Below, piece by piece: positions 34,628 through 42,594 of a DNA stretch of 64,000 nt (the first letter of the stretch is position 1; each line of letters opens with the position of its first letter). The notes beneath the pieces are model-generated. The model was not told where the DNA came from, ran no database searches, and saw nothing but the letters and a program-made list of their open reading frames with translations. The DNA comes from Lachnospiraceae bacterium (GTDB lineage Bacteria; Bacillota; Clostridia; Lachnospirales; Lachnospiraceae). The stretch spans positions 186,001-250,000 of the forward strand of contig CAJTEE010000007.1 in assembly GCA_910575275.1 (NCBI GenBank), read 5' to 3'. A program made the translations under genes and the position numbers.

Positions 34628-34838
34628 ACCCTGTTTACAGGGTGCGCACAGATATACCACCAGAGGTGGTATGTGCGCTCTCCGAGGGGCAAGTTTCACT
34701 TGCATGGACTCCTGCGGAGGGCGTTGTCTGCCTTGCGGCAGCCAAAAGGGGAAACGACAATTCCCCTTCGCAAGCTGCGCTTGCTACCCTTTAGTGAACT
34801 TTGCGTTCAGATAAAGGCTAAAGAACAGCCTTTATCTG
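34628..34838. other. Hairpin array upstream of mobA, candidate oriT
   Basis: No gene. At least seven stem-loops are stacked: 34628-34643 (ACCCTG), 34644-34678 (nested GCGCACA and ATACCACC arms), 34689-34703 (GCAAGT), 34728-34741 (CTGCC), 34746-34768 (AAGGGGAA), 34770-34784 (GCAAGC) and 34808-34838 (CAGATAAAGGCT). Position directly before the relaxase gene makes it the likely oriT of the inserted element. Confidence 0.55.
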
Positions 34839-34895
34839 CCCACAAAGTCTATGAGTGCGCCCCTATACCCTGTCGGCAGAATGTAGGTGTTGCGC

Positions 34896-36470
34896 ATGGC
34901 TAATGTTACGAAACAGGCAAGCACACGTTTTTCCATTGTCAGGCGGAGCAAGGGGCAGTCGGCAGTCGAGAAAGCATCATACATCAGCAGGAGCATTCTT
35001 GTCAGCGAGTTTGACGGGCAGACCTACCGCCCGAAATACCATGAAGATTTAGTCCACAGTGAAATCACTCTCCCGCCCAATGCGCCCAAAGAATATGCAG
35101 ACCGAGCCACCTTATGGAACGCTGTTGAACTGGCAGAGAAAGGACAGAAATCACAGCTTGCGAGAATGTTGAAAGCGTCACTCCCCAACGAATGGAGTTA
35201 TGAACTTGCGGAGGAAGTCGTGAGGGATTATGTGCAGAGGAATTTTGTTGACAAAGGAATGTGTGCTGACTGGGCAATCCATGACAGCGAGAACGACAAA
35301 GGACAGCGCAATCTCCATATCCATGTAATGCTTACCCTGCGCCCTCTTACGGAAAAAGGGGAATGGGGAGCGAAACAGAAAAAGGTGTATGACCTTGACG
35401 AAAACGGGGAGCGTATTCCCATCATTGACAAAAAGACAGGACAGCAGAAAGTTGACAAGCGCAACCGCAAACAGTGGAAATGCCACACCGCCGACAGCAC
35501 AGACTGGAACAGCCAAGAAAACGCCAAGATGTGGCGAAAAGATTTAGCCGACACAATCAATGCCACCAATGAGCAGTTGGGGATTGCGCTACATTGGGAA
35601 CACCGCTCTTTTAAGGAACAGGGGATTGACAGAGAGCCGACAATCCATATCGGTGCGGTTGCCAACGCTTTAGAACGCAAGGGCATACAGACCGAGAGGG
35701 GCAACATCAATCGGGAAATCATCAGGAACAATATGCTGTTGGAACAGGCGAAAGAAATGCTCATGTTTGCCAAGCAGGAAGTACACAGCGCACAGTACGA
35801 AAAGATTAAAAATACAGCGGTCAGCGTGAAGAATGAAGTCATGGAGATGATTGCAAAAGTGAGGGGGCGCAAAGGCAGATTAGACTTGCCCATTGTCAGC
35901 GGAAAACATCTAAGAAAAATAGCCGACAGAACCGCCTTGCAGTCAGCCGACAATGCGGAGAAATTCATCACGACAAGGAAGATAGACAGCTTTGAAAGCC
36001 TTGTGAACTTTACAGCGGATAGGGAACAGAAATACAGTCAGCTTGAAACAGTGCATTTGTCAAAGGGGCAGAAACTAAACCGATTAAAGGAACTGTCAAA
36101 AATGTATGCCCTCTATGCACCAATCCAAGCCACCTATAAGGAGAGCCAGTCACTCAAAGGATTTGCGAAAATGAAATACGATAAGGAGCATAAGGACAGC
36201 TTATCAAAGTACCCCGAATTAAAGGAGCGTATGCAGAGCCTTTTACAGAACGGCGAGAAGATAACGCCGAAACAGTGGAAAGCAGAGATACAGTCTTTGC
36301 AGTCTGAATATGACAGTATCGGCAAAGAGCAGACCAAGACCGCCACAGAATTAGCGTATGCCGAGGTAATCAGCTATAACAGGAAGAACCTTGAGAGGGA
36401 ACTTCAGAACGAGAACCGACAGCATAACAGGCAACAGAGCAGAACGAAACGGAGGGAGGAAGAAATTTAA
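34896..36470 (+). CDS. mobA: MobA/MobL family relaxase
   Basis: A relaxase of about 524 residues. The N-terminal domain has FSIVRRSKGQSAVEKASYIS (Tyr candidate) and the metal-binding histidines in NLHIHVMLTLRPL at about 138-150. A long coiled and basic C-terminal region follows (about 250-524). It would nick the element's oriT so that the element can be mobilized by the host ICE or another helper. ATG at 34896 is chosen with GTAGGTG upstream. The length is typical of MobL-type relaxases. Confidence 0.85.
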   Translation: MANVTKQASTRFSIVRRSKGQSAVEKASYISRSILVSEFDGQTYRPKYHEDLVHSEITLPPNAPKEYADRATLWNAVELAEKGQKSQLARMLKASLPNEWSYELAEEVVRDYVQRNFVDKGMCADWAIHDSENDKGQRNLHIHVMLTLRPLTEKGEWGAKQKKVYDLDENGERIPIIDKKTGQQKVDKRNRKQWKCHTADSTDWNSQENAKMWRKDLADTINATNEQLGIALHWEHRSFKEQGIDREPTIHIGAVANALERKGIQTERGNINREIIRNNMLLEQAKEMLMFAKQEVHSAQYEKIKNTAVSVKNEVMEMIAKVRGRKGRLDLPIVSGKHLRKIADRTALQSADNAEKFITTRKIDSFESLVNFTADREQKYSQLETVHLSKGQKLNRLKELSKMYALYAPIQATYKESQSLKGFAKMKYDKEHKDSLSKYPELKERMQSLLQNGEKITPKQWKAEIQSLQSEYDSIGKEQTKTATELAYAEVISYNRKNLERELQNENRQHNRQQSRTKRREEEI

Positions 36471-36542
36471 TGGAAATATGAGTGTGATTATGGTATTCTG
36501 TTAGAGGTAAAAATCAAAAGTTGCAAAGGGAGTGAAATTGAA

Positions 36543-36980
36543 ATGTGCATGGAATGTTATATTAGTGAAAATAGAATAACACCACTATTAAATCCATTGG
36601 ATTGCTTAGCAAATCATACACAATACATTTGTGGGACTTGTGGGCGGTGCATTTGTATTGAACATGACCCCAAGCGTGGGTTGCAACGGTGGAATTTCCC
36701 TTTTAAGTCGTTAGAGATTGCAAAATTATATTTGCGCACTGCTGATTACAGTATGAAGAAACCATGCGGTATTTATGAGATAAAAAGTGAAAACGGCAGA
36801 CTTTCATACAAAATCTTTGCGGACAGTGAGGACTTGCTATTATATCTAAAAAAGAACAAAGGAAAAACTTGTGATAAAATGAAACCTATTTTCATTGTTG
36901 AAAAATACAAAGAATATGCAAACACGCAAGTAAGAAAACTAACATCTGATGAAATACAGAAATATATGTCAGAGAGATAA
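36543..36980 (+). CDS. Hypothetical Cys-rich protein
   Basis: A 145-residue protein with an N-terminal treble-clef-like cysteine arrangement (MCMECYISEN ... YICGTCGRCICIEHDPKRG), likely binding zinc. The C-terminal part is basic. It lies after mobA with AAAGGGAG upstream and is more AT-rich than mobA. It is probably cargo. I do not recognise the family. Confidence 0.55.
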   Translation: MCMECYISENRITPLLNPLDCLANHTQYICGTCGRCICIEHDPKRGLQRWNFPFKSLEIAKLYLRTADYSMKKPCGIYEIKSENGRLSYKIFADSEDLLLYLKKNKGKTCDKMKPIFIVEKYKEYANTQVRKLTSDEIQKYMSER

Positions 36981-37094
36981 ATTTCATATTCTCTAAACAA
37001 CCATTATCACAATCACAACTGAATAAGTAACACAGCGTCAGAGCGTATAGAAAACAAATCTATGCGCTCTATTTTATTGTAAAGGAGCAGATTT

Positions 37095-37268
37095 ATGAGC
37101 AAAGACAGCAATACACAGCATAGAGCCACCCGACAGCACCCACCCACAAAAATTATCGTGGAAAGGCACTATGTAGGTACTGAAAAAATGGAAACGGTAT
37201 TCAAGCGGATAGCCGAGGAACAGATAACAAAAAGGGTTAAGGAGATAGCGGAAAACAGCGTAAATTAG
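37095..37268 (+). CDS. Small protein upstream of the TnpX-like recombinase
   Basis: A 57-residue basic protein (PTKIIVERHYVGTEKMETVFKRI). A homologous small gene precedes the recombinase fragment at 57359-57523 (PTRIVVERVYLGGQSMEDAF), so the pairing is conserved. It may be an excision or regulatory factor. AAAGGAG lies upstream. Confidence 0.6.
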   Translation: MSKDSNTQHRATRQHPPTKIIVERHYVGTEKMETVFKRIAEEQITKRVKEIAENSVN

Positions 37269-37309
37269 CACTGGAAACGGAAAAGGGAATATAGTATAAT
37301 AGGAGTTGA

Positions 37310-37324
37310 GAGGAAGTCCCTTTT
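37310..37324 (+). repeat. Inverted copy of the subterminal repeat at the recombinase promoter
   Basis: GAGGAAGTCCCTTTT, the exact reverse complement of 32237-32251. It lies between a TATAAT box (37295-37300) and the recombinase start at 37341. Confidence 0.55.
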
Positions 37325-37340
37325 CATCAAGGAGGACAAA

Positions 37341-38978
37341 ATGAAAAGGGCAAAACTGAATAACGACAAAATCACTGCTTTATATTGCAGGCTTTCCAAA
37401 GACGACGGCACGAACAACGAGAGCATGAGCATCAGCACACAGAAAACCATGCTGAAAGATTATGCAAAGCGCAACGGTTTTCTGAACTGCCAGTTCTATG
37501 TTGATGACGGTTACAGCGGTACAAACTACGACCGCCCCGCATTCCGACAGCTTATCGAGGACATACAGGACGGGGAAGTGTCAACGCTCATCACAAAAGA
37601 CCTGTCACGTTTGGGGAGGAATTACCTTGAAACAGGTACTTATATCGAGGTGTTTTTCCCCAACCATAACGTGCGGTATATTGCAATCAATGACGGCGTG
37701 GACTCCATAGACAACGCACAAATGGACATTACACCGTTCCGCAACATCATCAATGAAATGTACGCAAAGGACACGTCAAGGAAAATCAAGAGCGCACTCC
37801 ACGCAAGGAAAATGCAGGGCAAGTATATGGCTACTACCGCCCCATTCGGTTATCAGAAAGACGAGAAAGACCATAACCACCTTGTCATTGATGAAGTGAC
37901 CGCCCCCATTGTGGAACTGATTTTCTCAATCGCCGAGGAGGGCGTGGGGCTTCACACTATCTGTAACCGCTTGCGCAAGGCAAAGGTCATAAAGCCGAGT
38001 TTCTACAAAAAAGAAATGTTTGAGCGGTACACTGATGAGGAAAAGATGTATGACTGGGACACCGCCTATGTCAGCAAGATATTGCATGACCCCGTTTATG
38101 CAGGAAACCTTACCGTAGCGGAAAGACCGACCAAGACCATGCGTTCCAAGAAAAGACAGTATATCCCGTATGCGGAGCGTGAAGTTATCTATGGCACACA
38201 TGAACCGATTATCGAGCAGAGCCGTTGGAACACCGTACAGAAGATTTTGGAGAGCAGACCGCCCGTTATCGGGGAAAGTTCAAGCGGATATGACAACATT
38301 TTCCGAGGGGTTATCAAATGCGCCGATTGTGGGAGTGCCATGCTTGCCAAAGTCGAGCAGAAAAGAAAGCGTAACAACGTACTGGACAAGACTTTCTACT
38401 GCTGTACCAAGTACCGCAAGTTTGGGAAAGAGGGTTGTTCATCACACACCATTGAGGCGAGGACGGTTCACGAAGTTGTGCTTGCAGACATTCAGAAACA
38501 CGCAGGACAGGCACTGGCGGACAGGAAAGCTATGGTAACGGAGATTGCCGAGCGTCTTAATCTCCAACTGTCAGCGGATAAGGAACAGCAGAAAAAGGAA
38601 CTAAGGCAATGTAAACAGCGAGTGTCGGAAATAGAAAACCTGTATGCCAAACTGTATGAGGACTTGACAAGGGAACTGATAACAGAAAAGCGTTTCCAAA
38701 TGCTGTCGGCACGATTTGACAGCGAGCAGGAAGAACTGACAGCCAAGATAAAGGAACTTGAAAAAAGTGCCATAGCGGACAAAGAACAGTTATCTTCCAT
38801 TGAGCATTTTGCAGAGCAGATAAGCGGTTATGCAGGAATAACGGAACTCAATTTTAAGATAATCAACCAACTTATAGAAAAAATTCTTGTTTCTGAACCC
38901 GTAGAAGTTGACGGGCAGAAAATTCAACGACTTACTATCCTTTACAAGTTCATAGGGGCACTGGAAACCCTTGAATAA
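37341..38978 (+). CDS. TnpX/TndX-like large serine recombinase of the inserted element
   Basis: A 545-residue serine recombinase with catalytic [28 protein letters not shown] and TKDLSRLGRNYLETGTYIEVFFP. A recombinase domain (PFGYQKDEK), zinc ribbon (KCADCGSAMLAK ... CCTKYRKFGKEGCSSH) and a C-terminal DUF4368-like tail follow. TnpX and TndX insert at GA dinucleotides, and this element is indeed flanked by GA. It would excise the element and restore the host gene. The promoter TATAAT at 37295 is overlapped by a repeat shared with the left end. Confidence 0.9.
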   Translation: MKRAKLNNDKITALYCRLSKDDGTNNESMSISTQKTMLKDYAKRNGFLNCQFYVDDGYSGTNYDRPAFRQLIEDIQDGEVSTLITKDLSRLGRNYLETGTYIEVFFPNHNVRYIAINDGVDSIDNAQMDITPFRNIINEMYAKDTSRKIKSALHARKMQGKYMATTAPFGYQKDEKDHNHLVIDEVTAPIVELIFSIAEEGVGLHTICNRLRKAKVIKPSFYKKEMFERYTDEEKMYDWDTAYVSKILHDPVYAGNLTVAERPTKTMRSKKRQYIPYAEREVIYGTHEPIIEQSRWNTVQKILESRPPVIGESSSGYDNIFRGVIKCADCGSAMLAKVEQKRKRNNVLDKTFYCCTKYRKFGKEGCSSHTIEARTVHEVVLADIQKHAGQALADRKAMVTEIAERLNLQLSADKEQQKKELRQCKQRVSEIENLYAKLYEDLTRELITEKRFQMLSARFDSEQEELTAKIKELEKSAIADKEQLSSIEHFAEQISGYAGITELNFKIINQLIEKILVSEPVEVDGQKIQRLTILYKFIGALETLE

Positions 38979-39005
38979 TGGATATTTTCTAAGTCACCTA
39001 TTCCA

Positions 39006-39016
39006 ACTATCCAACA
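39006..39016 (+). repeat. Right terminal inverted repeat of the element
   Basis: ACTATCCAACA, the exact reverse complement of 32197-32207. Confidence 0.85.
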
Positions 39017-39017
39017 G

Positions 39018-40463
39018 ATGGAGGATGTGCGGACGGGAAAAGTCCAGTGCATCGTAGTCCGTGATCTCAGCCGGTTCGGACGCGACTATGTGGAGACCGG
39101 CAACTATCTGGAAAAGATTTTTCCGGCGCTGGGGACATGGTTCATCTCCGTAAAGGAGAACTTTGACAACTTCACCTGCGGCGGCTCAATTGAGTCCCTG
39201 TCGGTGAGCTTGCAGAACCTTGTGAACGCCATCTATTCCAGAGATATTTCCAAGAAGGTCTCCACGGCGCTCCGGGCGCAGATGGAGACAGGGAGCTTTC
39301 GGAACCGCAACCTCCCTTATGGCTACCTCTGGAATGAGGATAAGACCGCCTATGTGGTGGATGAGGAAGCCGCCGCCATTGTCCGGCAGATTTTTGAATG
39401 GAAACGGCAGGCTGTGTCGGTCTACACCATCATTGAACGGCTGAAAGCGGACGGTGTGGAAAGCCCGGAACGGCACAAGCGCAGGGTCGGCACACGGAAC
39501 GGGGATAACATCCAGGGCGAGGGCTGGTGTCCCTCCACCATCCGGGGCATCCTGCAAAACCGGGCGTATATCGGGGAGATGATCTGCGGGAAGTCTGAGA
39601 CGGCGCTCTACAAAGGGCTGAAAAAACGGCTCACAGAAAAAGATAACTGGATTGTTGTCTCCAATGCCCATACACCTATCGTCTCAATCGCAGACTTTGA
39701 GGCGGTGGAGCGGCAGATGCAGGAAGACAGCTCCCACCGGGCATCCACAATGGAATGGTCGGCGGACATCCGGGCGGGGATGATCGACCTCTTTGATGGG
39801 AAGATATTCTGCGCCGACTGCAAGAAGCGGATGTATTACAAGCGGCAGCGTATCCAGTGCAAGGGCGTTGTTTTCCGTGGGGTCTATGAGTGCAGTACCC
39901 ACATGAGCCGGAGACACGGGACCTGTTTCAAACACGCTATCCGGCAGGACGCGCTCCATGAAAAGGTGTCCAACATCATCCAGGACCAGCTTCGGGTGGC
40001 TCTGGACTATGAGAAACTCCTGAAAACCATGCGGGGCGGCGCTGGTGAGGCCAGCGTCCGGGAGAAGCACAAGGCCGCTGTCTCCAGTATCAAACTCAGG
40101 CTGAACGCCCTGAAAAAGAAGCGGGCGGGGCTGTATGAGAGTTACGCCGAGGGCATCCTGAACGAGGAAGAATACGCCTTTGCCAAGCAGACCTATGAGG
40201 AGCAGTACGAAGCATTGAGCCGCCTTCTGGACGAGGCGGTGGAGCGCCGGGAGCGGTTCCTGGAATCTATCTCCCCGGACAACAAGTGGCTCACGATGAT
40301 GCGGGGCGTTGCCGGGATGACAGGATTGACGCAGGAGCTTGTGGACGCGATGATCGAGAAGGTACTTGTCTACGGCGAGGGGCGCATCGAGGTCATACTC
40401 AACTATAACGATGTGTTCAGTGCCATGTGCGAATGCGTGGAACAAATGAAGGAGGCGGGCTGA
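39018..40463 (+). pseudogene. Large serine recombinase 2, 3' part (interrupted)
   Basis: Begins MEDVRTGKVQCIVVRDLSRFGRDYVETGNYLEKIFP, exactly where the 5' part at 31938-32195 ends, and carries the rest of the recombinase: domain block LPYGYLWNE, zinc ribbon (IFCADCKKRMYYKR ... CSTHMSRRHGTC) and coiled coil. Without excision it lacks the catalytic serine. One base separates its stop from the next recombinase start, so the three genes formed one operon. Confidence 0.85.
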
Positions 40464-40464
40464 G

Positions 40465-42090
40465 ATGACAGAATACCGTGTCGGCATTTATATCCGCCTC
40501 TCTCTGGCGGATGAGGACACAGGGAGCGGAAAAGCGGAAAGTGACAGCGTTGGCAACCAGCGGGAGCTGATCCATCAGTTTCTGGACCGCCATCCCCAAC
40601 TGAGAGCCGCTCCCCGGTCGGAGTTCGTGGACGACGGCTACACCGGGACGAACACGGACCGCCCGCAGTTTCAGGCGCTCATGAAGGAACTCCGCACCGG
40701 GGCCATCAATGTGATGGTGACAAAGGATTTTTCCAGATGCCACCGTGATTACACCCAGATGGGCAACTATCTGGAATGCGTCTTTCCCTTCCTCGGCGTC
40801 CGCTATATCTCCGTCAATGACGGATATGACAGCGATGATTACAAGGGCGTGACCTCTGGCATGGATGTGGTCCTGCGGAACATCATCTATGAGGCATACA
40901 GCAAGGACCTGTCCATCAAGACCACCACGGCGAAGATCATCATGATGAAGCAGGGCAAATACATAGGCAGCTTCGCTCCCTATGGCTTTCAGTTCCATCC
41001 CACGGTCCGGAACAGGCTGATGATAGACGAGGAATCGGCGGCGGTAGTACGGCGTATCTTCGATATGACTTTGCAGGGTATGGGCAGTACCGCGATTGCC
41101 CGCAGGCTGAACAGTGAGGGCGTCCTTACCCCCGGCGCCTACTTCCGCCAGAAAAATCCGGGGAGCGGACGGTTCCGCAAAGCCTCCGAAAAGAACGGCT
41201 GGACGGCGGCATCGGTGCTGAACATCCTGCATCAGTATGAATACACCGGGGCATTGGTGGGGCGCAAGCGGTACAAGGCCAGCCTCCACGAAAAAAGGAC
41301 AGTCCCGCAGGATAAGGCTGACTGGATCATCTATGAAGGGGCGCATGACGCCATCATCAGCAAGGCGGACTTTGACCGGGTGCAGGAGATCATCCGGCAG
41401 AGACCCAGGCGGGCCAGCGGGACACCGCAGGAATACCCATTGAAAGGGCTTCTCAAGTGCGGCAACTGCCATAGGACGTTGAGCCGGGTCCACAGTTCCG
41501 CTGGATACTACTACCGATGCACCAAGAGCAAGGCGGACGAAGCCAGCGACTGCCCAAAGGGAAAACTGTTCACTGAGAAAGAGATCGAGGGCATTGTGTT
41601 CCGGGCAATCATGCAGATGCTGGCGATGTGCCAGGAGCGGAAAAAGCAGAAGTCCTCCCTGACGCTGACCCGCAAGGAGTGTATCGCAGCCTGCGTCGCA
41701 GAGCTTCAAAGGCTGGAGCAACAGCAGGAACGGTACAAGCAGGAGAAGTTTAGGGTCTATGAGAATTTCAGTAGTGGAACACTGACAAAGGACGCCTATC
41801 TGAAACAGCGGGAGGAGATCGACAGCAAACTCGCCGCCGCCAAAGTCGAACAGGAGGCACAGGAACAGCTTTTATCTGGACTGGAGCGGCAGGCTTTTCA
41901 GGACAAGGCACAGGAGGATAATGTGTTCAATTCCTTTGCCGGGGCAACGGAATTGACGGCGGAAATGGCGGGGACATTCATCAAGGAAGTTCTGGTCTCA
42001 TCTCCCACAGAGATCGAGATCGTCTGGAAGTTCCGGGATGTGTTTGGCGGTCACTTTGGCACAAAAGAGGAGGAAGTAGACAATGGATAA
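40465..42090 (+). CDS. Large serine recombinase (third of three)
   Basis: A 541-residue serine recombinase: catalytic GIYIRLSLAD, DDGYTGTNTDRPQFQAL, TKDFSRCHRDYTQMGNYLE, recombinase domain (PYGFQFHP), zinc ribbon (LKCGNCHRTLSR ... CTKSKADEASDCP) and a coiled coil. It is divergent in sequence from the first two members, so this is not recent tandem duplication. The start lies one base after the stop of recombinase 2. Confidence 0.85.
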   Translation: MTEYRVGIYIRLSLADEDTGSGKAESDSVGNQRELIHQFLDRHPQLRAAPRSEFVDDGYTGTNTDRPQFQALMKELRTGAINVMVTKDFSRCHRDYTQMGNYLECVFPFLGVRYISVNDGYDSDDYKGVTSGMDVVLRNIIYEAYSKDLSIKTTTAKIIMMKQGKYIGSFAPYGFQFHPTVRNRLMIDEESAAVVRRIFDMTLQGMGSTAIARRLNSEGVLTPGAYFRQKNPGSGRFRKASEKNGWTAASVLNILHQYEYTGALVGRKRYKASLHEKRTVPQDKADWIIYEGAHDAIISKADFDRVQEIIRQRPRRASGTPQEYPLKGLLKCGNCHRTLSRVHSSAGYYYRCTKSKADEASDCPKGKLFTEKEIEGIVFRAIMQMLAMCQERKKQKSSLTLTRKECIAACVAELQRLEQQQERYKQEKFRVYENFSSGTLTKDAYLKQREEIDSKLAAAKVEQEAQEQLLSGLERQAFQDKAQEDNVFNSFAGATELTAEMAGTFIKEVLVSSPTEIEIVWKFRDVFGGHFGTKEEEVDNG

Positions 42091-42493
42091 AACGAGAAGG
42101 GCTGCGATCTATATGCGGGTCGCAAGAGCGCCCAGGGCGTGGATATACTGCCGGACAGCGGAGCCGAACGCCTTTGCGTTGAAGATACAGCAGGAAAAAC
42201 TTACGGCCTTTGCAGAGAAAAATCACTATGATATAGTGGGCTGCACATCCAGGCATGAGGCCGGCACAACAATGACCCGCCCCGGACTGGCTGAGATCAC
42301 CAATGCGGCGCTCCAGGGCAAAATGGACATCCTGCTTGTCCTGAACGCCTCAAGGCTGGGACGTGACATCTGGAACACGCTCGAATATGTTGGCTGGCTG
42401 GAGAAGCACAAGGTTGAAGTTGTCTGCCTGAATGGAGATTTTTCTGTCCGGGGAGTAGGACAGTTCCTGCTGGCAAAGCAAACTGTGGTGTGA
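42083..42493 (+). CDS. Short resolvase-like protein lacking the catalytic serine
   Basis: A 136-residue protein with the fold of a resolvase catalytic domain: two Y-x-R motifs (AIYMRVARAP and WIYCRTAEPN) where the position of the nucleophilic Ser is Ala, and the later NASRLGRDIWNTLEYVGWLE block intact. It overlaps recombinase 3 by eight bases and is the last gene of the block. It cannot be an active serine recombinase if the alignment is right; it may be an accessory or directionality factor. It could also be a decayed enzyme. Confidence 0.65.
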   Translation: MDKTRRAAIYMRVARAPRAWIYCRTAEPNAFALKIQQEKLTAFAEKNHYDIVGCTSRHEAGTTMTRPGLAEITNAALQGKMDILLVLNASRLGRDIWNTLEYVGWLEKHKVEVVCLNGDFSVRGVGQFLLAKQTVV

Positions 42494-42515
42494 TGTTTCT
42501 TTCTGCATAAAGCGG

Positions 42516-42560
42516 ATGCCGGAGGCGGTCTGGAAAAGACCTGTTGGCCGCCTCTGGCAT
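42516..42560 (+). terminator. Terminator-like hairpin after the recombinase block
   Basis: ATGCCGGAGGCGG / CCGCCTCTGGCAT (one mismatch), followed by TCGTAAAAATTTTCG. Close to the ICE right end. Confidence 0.5.
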
Positions 42561-42594
42561 TCGTAAAAATTTTCGTGTTTAGTTGACACAAGGA

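Larger units (their letters stand above)
32197..39016 (+). mobile_element. Integrative mobilizable element inserted in serine recombinase gene 2
   Basis: The ends are exact inverted repeats: TGTTGGATAGT at 32197-32207 and ACTATCCAACA at 39006-39016. The dinucleotide GA flanks both sides (32195-32196 and 39017-39018), the target used by TnpX/TndX recombinases. Inside are ten genes, including a MobA/MobL relaxase, a DUF3847-type protein and a TnpX-like recombinase next to the right end. Removing the element restores an intact host gene. The boundaries come directly from the sequence. Confidence 0.9.
1816..42594. mobile_element. ICE (left end outside the window), right end near 42594
   Basis: A set of ICE genes (giant helicase, mobC, CHC2 protein, relaxase, XRE, ParB-like, triple serine recombinases) stops at about 42594, where coding sequence of a different serine recombinase begins in mid-gene (DMSRVGRDYLQVG). 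The ICE therefore appears inserted in that recombinase gene. Conjugation (type IV secretion) genes are not in this window and must be left of it. It carries the metal/drug cargo and the nested element at 32197-39016. Confidence 0.65.

Noticed and set aside
40417-41721. 434-codon minus-strand frame opposite recombinase 3
   Set aside because: Shadow of GC-rich coding; the opposite strand has catalytic and zinc-ribbon motifs.
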